The notes below the pieces were generated by a model. It saw only the letters and a program-made list of their open reading frames with translations. It ran no database searches and was not told the origin of the DNA. Shown in pieces: positions 12,042 to 21,869 of a DNA stretch of 64,000 nucleotides (position 1 is its first letter; each line of letters begins with the position of its first letter). Location of the stretch: positions 57,158-121,157 of the forward strand of contig JAINVK010001442.1 in assembly GCA_030068075.1 (NCBI GenBank). Direction: 5' to 3'. Source of the DNA: Paguma larvata (Eukaryota > Chordata > Mammalia > Carnivora > Viverridae). The translations under genes and the position numbers were made by a program.

Positions 12042-13440
12042 GTCAGTAAACTTGAAAAAAAGTACTTTGGCAGGCCAGCCGTTCTAAAATCTGCTTCTGT
12101 TCCTGGACATCTTGTTCTAGACATTCCCAAGTTGTCACTTTGGTTACGTTTTCCATGTTTGGAAACTAAGTTTTGAACTTTAGGGCTTTGGTGAATAGAA
12201 GATGCAATAAGTAAATCCCGGTTTATGGAAATTGCCCATGACCAGAAGGGTCTTGAATTATTAAAGAAAAACAGTGAAAGAGAACCAAACTGCTTCTCCT
12301 GATTCCCTGTACAAAATCAATTGTAAAGTTCAACTACTTTTTTAAAAAAAAAATTATTTATTTTGAGAGGGACGGGGGAGAGAATCCCAAGCAGGCTCCG
12401 CAACATCAGCACAAAGCCCAAAGTGGGGCTCAATTCAATGAACCGTGACATCATGACCTGAGCTGAAGTTGGGTATGTGACCGACTGAGTCACCCAGGTA
12501 CCCTAAGGTACCCCAGCTCCTCCTAACACATCATTTTGGGAGCATTTCTGTGTGGAGTCATGTTGGGGCTCAGTCAAATCTGGGAAGTATGCACATTAAC
12601 ACACGGAGGACTTAGGTTATGAGAGGGTTCAACTGTACTGTTATTTTAAAGATTTAAAACCAGGCATAAGTTCTTAGCTAAATCCGCAAAAAAAAAAAAA
12701 AAAAGTAGATTTATAAATATTCCGGCCCTGGGGTAAGGGAATTATTCACATACAGAGAACACACTCTCTGAGTAACTAATGTCTGTTTGGTTACACCAAG
12801 GCTGATGCAGGAACCAGCTTTAAAGTCCAAGTGCCTGATCCTCCTGCTGTTTTAGTGTGTAGTCAAGCAGTGTAGAAAGCGGCAGCCCTACTTTTAATGT
12901 TCTGAAACTCTGTCATGTGTCAGCCTAAAACATGATAGTGGAGGGTTGGAGGAAACTGGAAATTTGTTTAAGAATTGAAGCAAACAGGGGCACCTGGGTG
13001 GCTCAGTCAGTTAAGCGACCGACTTCGGCTCAGGTCATGGTCTCAGGGCTCAAGGGTTCGAGCCCCAAATTGGGCTCTGTCTTGACAGCTCAGAGCCTGG
13101 AGCCTGCTTTGGATTCTGTGTCTCCCTCTCTCTTTGCTCCTGCCCCGCTCACACTCTGTCTCTGTGTCTCTCTCTGTGTGTCTCAAAAATAAGTAGACAT
13201 GTAAAAAAAATTGAAGCCAACAAGGGCAGGTTTTTTTTGAAGCCCCCCAGGCGCCCAATTCTGGGTTGTTTTAAAAAGAACAGGAAGAATGTTCTGGGGT
13301 GTCTGGGTGGCTCAGTTGGTTGAGTGTCTGACTCCTGATCTCAGATCAGGTCTTGATCTCAGGGTCACGAGTTTAAGTCCCACAGGGAGCCTGCTTTAAA
13401 TAAATACATAAGTAAATAATCAAAAGAACAGAAACACATT

Positions 13441-13526
13441 TGCCAGATTTGTGCTGATGGGGTGTTGTGCCTATCACTGGGCATGCCAGATTTGTGCTGA
13501 TGGGGTGTTGTGCCTATCACTGGGCA
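13441..13526. repeat. 43-bp direct tandem duplication
   Basis: Two perfect copies, 13441-13483 and 13484-13526, each beginning TGCCAGATTTGTGCTGATGG. Perfect identity suggests a recent duplication or a collapse/expansion artefact. Confidence 0.95.
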
Positions 13527-14794
13527 TGCACTGAGCACACGTACGGATGTACTGACCTGCCATGCAGTCATTTGGTGCTGATGCGACACCTCCAGGAAAC
13601 GTTGGATCCCTGGAAGTGAAATGATAGAGCCACGATAGAGCCCTCCACTGTATTTCCTGGTAGGTAAGCTCAGCTTGGTCTCATCTGACTTGCCGTAGCC
13701 CAGGCTGTGGACTGGGGTTCTGAAAACCTCGAGTGGACACCTCGGGAGTCCGTTGCTATGGTAACATAGCCCTCATCCTAGGAATGCTGGGTGCCATTAC
13801 TTTCATTTGGGGATTCACGGAAGACTTTCCTTACACTCCTTCCCATTAATGCCAAAGCAGTAAGGTGTCCCGGCACAAGCCAGTCCTTGCCTCAGCCAGA
13901 TCATCTCAGCAGCCATATTCTCTCTCATTTTCCTTTGTGGAACTCTCACATGAGAGTTTTTAATCTGGCCAGTGAGACAGATGTTCACTGGCCCTGCAGT
14001 AAAAGACTGGCATCCACAGGAAACGAGCCCCGTTGCGTCAGGTGGCTCTTCCAAGCCAAGTGCCTTTCCCTTCTGAAGCCAGCTTAAAGGAAGAAACCTC
14101 AGTATTCTCTGCACCGCAAGGGGCTGTCAAAGTCATCCTGTCCACTCCCTTCCTTTTACAGATTTGGGACATAGGCCCAGAACAGTGGAGTGGGCAGTCC
14201 AGGAAAGCATGCCGAGTTCCTTAGCCTCTGGGTGGCCGTGCCCTCCCCTGAGAGCTGGACCATCCGGCTATGGGCAGCACTCCATCCTGCCTAGAACTTT
14301 TTTTCTCAGAAGGCTGAAGACCCAAACGTTCCCAACTCATCGCTGAGTCACTGTACCTGTAGGAAAATAGGAGAAGTTATCAGCCTCCTCTGCAGGCGTT
14401 CAGTCTCCTGGTGTTTACAATTTCAGGCCTTGAGAGAGGGATGCAATTTGTACCCTTTCCACAAAAGGCCGAGCGTGCTTCCCTTATAACCATCCGCTTT
14501 TCTCCCAGGCTCCTTTCAAAACCAAGTTTGTCAACCCGTGGCGTAACCCGTGAGCAAATGCCAGCTCTGCATATGTGGTGAATTAACTTTTTAAAAGTGT
14601 TTATTTTTGAGAGAGAAAGAGAGTGCAGGGGAAGGGCAGAGAGAGGGAGAAAGAGAATCCCAAGCAGGCTCTTCCCTGTCAGCACAGAGCCTGATGCGGG
14701 TCTCCAACTCACAACTGTGAGATCATGACTTGAACTGAGGTCTGACGCTTAACCAACTGAGCCACCCAGGCTCCCCTATAAATAAAATTTTCTT

Positions 14795-15155
14795 TTTTTT
14801 AAAAAATAATTTATTATCAAATTGGTTTCCATACAACACCCAGTGCTCATCCCAAAAGTGCACTCCAATGTCCCCGTCACCCACTCTCCCCCTCCCACAA
14901 CCTCCTCTCCCCTAAGTTTGTTTTTAGTCTTTGAGAGTCTCTTATGTTTTGTCTTCCTCCGTCTCTGTGGCTTTTTTCCTTCCCCTCTTCCCTACTATCC
15001 TGGTTTTCTCTAAGTCTCACAAAGTGCACCTCTGCATGGAAACATGTGGCATCTGTCTTTCTATCCCTGACTTATTTTACTCAGCATAATACCCTCCAGT
15101 TCCATCCATGATGTGGTATATATATACAATGGAATACTATGCAGAAATGAGAAAA
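14795..15155 (-). mobile_element. L1 3' fragment with an inverted 5' piece
   Basis: From 14795 to about 15113 the sequence is the minus-strand end of a carnivore L1 (TTATCAAATTGGTTTCCATA ... CCTCCAGTTCCATCCATG). At about 15114 it switches to plus-strand L1 text (ACAATGGAATACTATGCAGA). The two pieces are neighbouring parts of L1, so this is the inversion expected from twin priming during insertion. Confidence 0.7.
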
Positions 15156-15413
15156 TACAATTTTCAAATGCGATGAGCTGTAGTCCACCTTCACCCCTTC
15201 CACACACAAAGGGTAGGTCTCAAGGTGAATGTCTTAGTTCCCAACATTTACAGGCCAATATTTTAGACTCTAAAAATACAAAAGGTGCCCCTACACACAG
15301 TCTTGCTTTTAAAATCAAGGATCACAGGGCGCCAGACTGGCTCATCAGTAGAGCCCGTGACTCTTGACCTCAGGGTCGTGAGTTCAATCTCCACGTTGGG
15401 TATTCAGTGTACT

Positions 15414-15422
<9 letters not shown>

Positions 15423-15474
<52 letters not shown>
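15423..15474. repeat. TA dinucleotide repeat
   Basis: About 25 uninterrupted TA units directly after a short plus-strand SINE (15325-15420); probably grown from its A-rich tail. Confidence 0.9.
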
Positions 15475-15478
<4 letters not shown>

Positions 15479-16261
15479 CGGGGACTCAAGTGATTTAAGA
15501 GGTGGCATTCAGGCCTGGGTACATAGTTGAGATGCCTCGACCCACCCTAAGCACAGTACCAGACAAAATTAGAGCTGCTCTGAGAATTGCAGATTTGGGC
15601 TCAACATTCTTTTATTCCAAGCCCTAGAATCTTGGTTTGGGGGGGAAATGGAGGCAAGGTAAAGACCAAGGAAAAGCCTCTGTCCACTTCTCCCTTGAAG
15701 AAGAGTCACAAAGGATGAAACAAAGGTTGTTTTTGAATAGGAAGTGGAAAAGGAGACTGTGGAGACCTAGGGGAGGGAGAAATCCAGGTGGACAGCTGGA
15801 CTCAGAGCTATTGATGAGGGTTAGGGAGCTGGGGAGTGAGGGAGCCCGGCAGCTGGGCGCTTCCTCTGGGAAGTAGCCAGTGGGGCACGAGGAGATGGCT
15901 CTGGCCAGCTGGGCCTGGAAGAGAATGGAAACAACAGAACTCAGGTTCCTATGCAGATGAGTTCCTTACATCTCCTCCTCCCATGGCCCCCATCACAGGG
16001 TCAAGCAACAGAGCCCTCTTTTCTCTTTTTCTTCCTCACCTACACTCCTTTTAACGCAACCCTGGCCCAGGTCCATAACCACAGCAGCCCAAGACACATC
16101 CAGAAGGGTCCTATTTCTTCATTTTAAGCAGAAGAAATTTCCAAGAATATCCAGTGAATTTTTTAGGCCCACCCACCCCATCAAAACCTCAATTCCAACA
16201 GGGAGACAGGCAAAAATATTTCAAGGTATTAAATTGGTTCTTCTGCTATTTATTTTTTTTC

Positions 16262-16871
16262 AGGTTTTTAAAAAATATAATTTATTGTCAAATTGGCTAA
16301 CATATAGTGTGTACAGTGTGCTCTTGGTGTTTGGGGTAGATTCGTCACTTACATACAACACCCAGTGCTCATCCCAACAAGTGCCCTCCTCAATGCCCAT
16401 CACCCATTTTCCCCTCTGCCCCACCCCCCCATCCACCCTCAGTGTGTTCTCTGTATTTAAGAGTCCCTTAGGGGTTGCCTCCCTCCCTCTCTGTTTGTAA
16501 CTATTTTTCCCCTTTCCCTTCCCCCATGGTGTTCTGTTAAGTTTTTCAAACTCCACATAAGAGTGAAAACATATAATATCTGCCCTATTCTGACTAACTT
16601 ATTTCACTCAGCATAATACCCTCCAGTTCCATGCAAGTGCAGGATTCAAGTCTTTCTCATTGCCAAGTAGTATGCCATTGTATATATAAACCACATATTT
16701 TTTATCCATTCATCAGTTGATGAGCATCTGGGCTCTCTCCGTAATTTGGCTATTGTTGAAAGTGCTGCTATAAACAGTGGTGTGCACGTGCCCCTATGCA
16801 TCAGCACTCCTGTAACCCTTGGGTAAATTCCTAGCAGTGCTATTGCTGGGTCCTCGGGTAGTTCTGTTTTT
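16262..16871 (-). mobile_element. L1 3' end, 5' truncated, abutting the right palindrome arm
   Basis: Minus-strand carnivore L1 end (TTTATTGTCAAATTGGCTAA ... GTAGTTCTGTTTTT). Its truncated 5' end coincides with the inner border of the right arm. Sequence on its other side (below 16250) does not match the left arm, so it sits at a rearrangement junction rather than inside an arm. Confidence 0.8.
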
Positions 16872-17003
16872 AGAGACTTAGACTTCAGGGGTCTCCACGG
16901 CCAAAGCAACAACTTGGGAATGTCTAGAACAAAGGTGTCCCCGACCTGAAGCGAATATTAGAACGGCGGGCCAGCCACATTGCTTTTTTTCAAGTTTACT
17001 GAC

Positions 17004-18206
17004 CTGTGCCTTGGCTTGAGTCACATCCAGGCATATGTCAAGCTCCCTTCTGAGGGAAAAAAATCGCCAATAGTTAGTATCTGGAGTTGCGGGTGAGATG
17101 AGATCTACAACGTACATTTCATACTTGTTTTTAGATTTCTATTTTCCCCAATTCCCCAGCACACATTTCTGTACTACCCAAGTCCAGGCTTGCTTCAGGG
17201 ACAGCTTTATGTGCAAAATTTCTGGGTAGGTTGAAAAACTCAGCATTCGAGATCAATATAACTTTAATGAGGACTGATGCACAGACAATTCTGGGACGAC
17301 CAAATTATCAACATTTTAAATACAGACCAGATACAACCCTGCACTTGCATAAAGGTGCCTGACTCTCCCCATCCGGATCTCAATTCCGAGCCAAGAGAAT
17401 GCGATTTATGAAAACAGGAGCGCGCCCCAAGTTTCCAGACGATTCATTTATACACTGCATGGAAGTATTTACCTTGATGCCCAGCCCCGTAGGCATCGCC
17501 CCCACCTTGGACTGAGCTCAAGGGCCTGCAGATTTCAGTGGCCTGGAGCCCATAGGTAGCTTTGGCTCTGGAGGGGAGGAAGAGAGACTGGGGGCAGAGC
17601 CAAAGACTTCCCATGCCACTGATCCCCTAGCGTCCTAGAGAACAGGGAACCTCTAGAGCTAGCCACTCACCTAGGGAACAGGTTGGGGAATTGCCTTGGA
17701 AAACGCTCTCCAGCTCCATCAGTTCCAACTGCCTGAAGACATGGCAGAGGCCTCGCTGAGTGTTTGGGGCTGTGGACCCTCGGTGGCCACGTGGGCCCCC
17801 TGCTGCTGCTGCTGTGTGGACCCCCTGCCGGCACCACCCTTCTGGATCTCTTGGGCCAGGAGCACCCGCGCTGCCATGGCTTTCTTCCCCTTCTGCTGCT
17901 CCCCGCTCAGATTCAGGCAGTAGATCTTTCTTGATGTCTCCTCCAGTTACTAAGATCAGGATTGGCTTTGCATCTGGAAAAGACAAGAAAATTCAGTGCG
18001 TTGGAGCCCGCGGTGCATGGGGCAGCGACTTTGCCCGCGGGTCCCATCCCCTGGCCTCTTCCAGGGAAAGGGCGTTTCCCAGAGTTCGCCAAACCTGAAC
18101 AGGTGTCCCGGTTCAGGCACCGACCCTGCGGTTCTCCTCGGAACTCATCCACTCCCAGGCTATGGGAAGCGGGGTCTCCGTGGGGGCTCCCGGGCAGAGG
18201 CTCCAT
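17004..18206 (-). pseudogene. RHOXF2: RHOXF2-type homeobox gene, right-arm copy, probably inactivated
   Basis: Mirror copy of the left-arm gene. Exon 1 is 18206-18125 (MEPLPGSPHGDPASHSLGVD and on, open throughout, donor GT 18124), exon 2 is 17973-17671, exon 3 is 17049-17004. Exon 1 and the first part of exon 2 (DAKPILILVTGGDI...) keep the reading frame of mammalian RHOXF2. Compared with the left copy, exon 2 has lost 5 nt near 17851, 1 nt near 17752-17765 and 4 nt near 17691-17697. The first two together restore the frame, leaving the CAG run read as Ala instead of Gln; the third breaks the frame just after SVFQ inside the homeodomain. Exon 3 is identical to the left copy over all 46 nt. The arm stops about 130 bp after exon 3 at an L1, so the last exon is missing here. 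Confidence 0.85.
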
Positions 18207-18950
18207 GTCCAGAGCGCCATCGACGCAGACGTGGGCCTGCACAGACTCTACGATGAGGCCGTGGCGACCTCTGATTCGGTCCTCTTTCTGGAGCGAGGTC
18301 CGGGTTTCCGCGCGTCTACAGCAGGTTCAAGGGTTGCAGGCTTCGATGCCACTTATCTGGGATGCGACTTATGGTGGGCGGGACCTGCGGGGGAGCGCAC
18401 GCGGCCAGGGCGTGGCCGCGACTTAGGCCTAGAAGCCTGTGGCGGGAGGGGGCGTGCCTGAGGATTCTAACTTGCTGCTTACTCTGGGCACTCCCTTGGG
18501 GTAGGGGCCTTGCTGAGTGGAGCTAGCCAGTCTGGGGGGGGGGTGGCGGGGAAGGGATGGGAAACCAAACCTCCCTCCAGTCCCTAGAGCCCATGGATAA
18601 GTGAGGGGAGAAGGACCCTAGCCTGGTCCTGTCTGCGCGCTGGTCGGTGCAGGGCTGTCGCCCTAAGCTCTTGCAGGGCGAGGGACTAAGCGGTAGGGCT
18701 GGAGAAAGCTCAGGGCCTTTGGCAGCCCCAGAAGGGAAGCAACGGTAGTCCCCCTTGCTTTAAAGGCTCTGAGAGCGACTCTCCCCGTCTGAGAAGGCAT
18801 TACTTAATGAACAGGACTCTCTAGTTCGGTTCCATTCACACCTAGGTCGACGACCCGGGCTGGCAATTCAGACAAAACGATTAGCTGGGGGCTGCTTTAT
18901 TCTGGGGTTTTGCAAGAACGCGCTGAAAGGGGAGCCCGCCAAGCTTCCCA
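18207..18950 (-). promoter_or_regulatory. GC- and CpG-rich region before the right RHOXF2 copy
   Basis: Inverted counterpart of 10080-10823, with GGGCGTGGCC near 18408 and GGTGGGCGGGACC near 18373. A G run near 18533-18542 is longer than in the left arm. Presumed promoter of the minus-strand copy. Confidence 0.45.
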
Positions 18951-19299
18951 GGGCGAGCAGGAGCGGGAGCTTGAGGCAAGGTTTGCAGAGCACCGTGGAT
19001 GCTCGGATCCGCGCTGTAAGAAAGCCAACCCGTTTCTTGCGAAAGCAACGAAAACTCCAGATTTATAATAAGGAATTCAGGTCGCTACTACAAGTGTAGA
19101 ACCCTACGCACAGTTTTGTGCATCCAAGAATGCTTGCACTGCACGCGGCCCTTCCTTTGGTCCTGGACTGTGGGCCTTGCAACCTCTGCACGCTAAGCTC
19201 CGCTGCCGCGCCTCGAGCTGCAGGTCCACTGCAAAAGCGCCCATTGTTTCTGTGCTGGGCGGGTGCTGAGGATTTGGTTTTTTACTCTCCTCTCCCTCC

Positions 19300-21700
19300 T
19301 CCTATTCTCCTTGCTCCTCTTCGTCTTTCTCCATCTCCCTTTGTCTAGAACCATCTTCCTGAGTTCTTGCTCTCCACTGATGTCTGTCTGTCTAATAAAA
19401 AAGAATCAAGACAGATTGAGGGCTCTCTTTCTCCCTTCAAAAACTGTTTTGCATAGTGTTGAACACCGCTTAATGACAGTCTGCGCTCCCTGCCACTTCC
19501 CTCTGGCTCTAGTTAGAAAAATATGTATGTGTATATACCTAGTGCCCAATAACTCGCCAGACTTGATGCGGATGAAAGCTAACTCACCCTGATGCCAAAT
19601 CAGCAATCATGTAATGATCCGGTATCATAAAGACACCAGCCTCCTAGTCCCTCCAGGAACATATGAACTATTCAGCGCTGTCCTCTTGGGTAAGATCCAG
19701 AGTCATCGATTTCTCATAAATGCCTTCTAGTCAATACAATCCAGTTTTTAAGAAGTGCTATTATATTGATGGTTTTCAATTTTACCCATGTCTCAAGAAT
19801 GGGTGAAGAATTCATAGAATTTCAAGTTTGTTAAACGTCATGTTTTTATGCGTTTTATTTTTTTAATGTTTATTTATTTTTGAGAGAGAGAGACAGACAA
19901 AAAGGGAGTGGCGAGGGGTTAGAGAGAGAGGGAGGCTCAGAATCCAAAGCAGGCTCCAGGCTCCTCTGTCAGCACAGAGCCTGATGCGGGACTCCAACCC
20001 AGGAAACAGGAAATCATGACCTGAGCTGAAGTCATATGTTTAACCGACTGAGCCAGCCAAGTGCCCCAAAAGTCATGTTTTTAATTATGTCCGTAAGATT
20101 TCTCTTTACTTTTCATCAAGCCCCAGTAATCAAAGCTCTGGTTTCTGGAATCAAGCAACATCAAGCTCTTCTATTCACAAATTTAATTTAGATCCCCCCC
20201 TCAAAAAAAAAAAAAAGGAATGTTTTGCAGGTGGGAATGTGTTAATATCCTCAGTACTGAGAGTAACTTCTAATAATGGGTTGCAGGCTTGACAATGTAC
20301 ATGATTTATCCTTTCACCTTCACAACCACCGTTATTTAGATCCATTAAAAAAATGAAACCATTTTCATCGGCTCCTAAAATTAATGGGGGCCATAATCAC
20401 CTCACATTATTAGAATTCATAATTATCACCTTCTGTGCATGACAAATAAAGACACTTTCTTACTGCCTTCTGTTCCCGAAGAGTGAGTAGAAAAACAGTT
20501 ACTGGATGGTGGTTGAATTCACTTTGAAATATCTTTTGAATGGTCAAGCAATTTCATTCCCACGGCCTCTCCCTACCTAATCAAGCCTCCTAACATGGGC
20601 TCATGCTGGATTCTGCAGGCCTCCCGTCTCTAGCCTAGATACCTTATGATCAGTTTGGGCTTGGGATCAGCTATACCATGAGAGACCTACAGCGGTTAGG
20701 ATCACGATGTGCGTTAGACTGCCTAGAACAGCCATTATAGTTTGGGTGGCGTGGTCTCTCCCATTTGAGATTTCCACGATTTATTCCAGTGCTTTCTTTT
20801 TTAAAATTTTTTTAATGTTTATTTATTTTTGAGACAGATTGACAGAACACAAGCAGGGGAAGACCAGAGGGAGAGACACAGAATGCAAAGCAGGCTCGGG
20901 CTCCGAGCTGTCAGCGCAGATTCCGAAGTGGGGCTCAATCTCACAAACCACTAGAACATCACCTGAGCTGAAGTCAGATGCTCACCGACTGAACCACCGA
21001 GATACCCCTATTGCAGCACTTTCTAAACTTCAGTCGTGTGTGCTCCTTGGGTAAGTGTTGCCTATGTAGGCATCAGGCAGGATAGTATTTACTTAAAACT
21101 TTTAATTAAGTTGATTTGCTTCTTGAAAACCTTATATACCTAATTGAGCCTCGTCTAAGCAAAAATAGGCATAGAATAGAGTCGTGGGTTTGCTGTACCA
21201 AATTCACGAGGGCAAAGAGCCTCGGAGTCAGACTGCTGGCATCTGTATTCTGGCTTTGCTTTTCTTTTGCTAGCTAGCCAATCTGGCGAGTTGCTTTTTC
21301 TCCTTGTGCCTCCATTTCCTCATTGGTAAAATTGAGTAATAATAGTACCTACCTCATGGGGTTGTTGTGAGGATTAACTGTAATAAAAGTAGCTCACACA
21401 GAAGCCGGTTCTTACTGTGTTCCTGGCAGTGGTCTAAGTGATTGATTTATATTAACACATTGAATTCTCTTAACAACCCAATGGACTTAGAGCTGCTCTT
21501 ATCTTCATTTTATAGGTGATGTTATTGGGTCATAGAGATATTAAAAGCCTGCTTAAAGTCACTCACTTGGGAAATGTCCCAGCTTCGATTTGAACCTATC
21601 CCCTGAGAACCATCCCTCGCACAGAAGATCTACTCGGTAACATTTACTATTATGCTATATGCTATTATCATACTTTAGTGGTTAGTGAATGAGAGATAAC
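19300..21700. other. Intergenic part of the right arm: mirror MIRs and SINEs
   Basis: Mirror of 7110-9650. SINEs at 19853-20068 (-) and 20808-21009 (-), an A run at 20203-20217, and the two MIR-like repeats at about 21180-21600. No gene is seen. Confidence 0.65.
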
Positions 21701-21869
21701 CAGAGGTAAGTGCATCTTTCAACTCAAAATTCTCTGTATTAACTAATACATTAGTACCATAGATATCTAGTGGTAACTCAGTCATCAGTCGCCCAGGGAT
21801 AAGTGGTGGGATCTAGAATAATGAGTCGAAATCAGGATGTTGATGAAAAGTAGTTGAAAATTCAGCAAG

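Larger units (their letters stand above)
1..12172 (+). repeat. Left arm of a large imperfect palindrome
   Basis: The first bases of the window are the reverse complement of the sequence ending at 28655, and the match can be followed inward to about 12172, opposite 16872. Base 1 pairs with 28655, so the arm continues beyond the window. By eye about 10 of 87 bases differ at the outer end and about 6% around 7.3 kb and around the RHOXF2 exons. Nearly every SINE in this arm has a mirror partner on the right (for example 6905/22060, 7970/21009, 8943/20068), so they predate the duplication; the SINE at 5549 does not. Outer part: 138-bp array; inner part: MIRs, unique sequence and a RHOXF2 copy. Confidence 0.93.
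12173..16871. other. Palindrome spacer
   Basis: Unpaired centre of the palindrome, about 4.7 kb. From the left it holds the rest of left RHOXF2 intron 3 (12180-12670, similar to 50650-50830 and 51934-52060 in RHOXF1), SINEs at 12340-12505 (-), 12987-13213 (+), 13295-13410 (+) and 14580-14777 (-), a 43-bp tandem duplication, an inverted L1 fragment, a TA repeat, unremarkable sequence at 15480-16230 and an L1 end at 16262-16871. No intact gene is visible. Confidence 0.8.

Noticed and set aside
11829..12176. 115-codon frame through left RHOXF2 exon 3
   Set aside because: It reads through both splice sites; only the 46-nt exon inside it is coding.
14161..14224. TTTACAG followed by ATT TGG, resembling a RHOXF2 last-exon acceptor and IW start
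   Set aside because: The following codons (DIGPEQWSG...) do not match a homeodomain helix, and the text CCTTTTACAG...GGCCCAGA is typical of MIR repeats.
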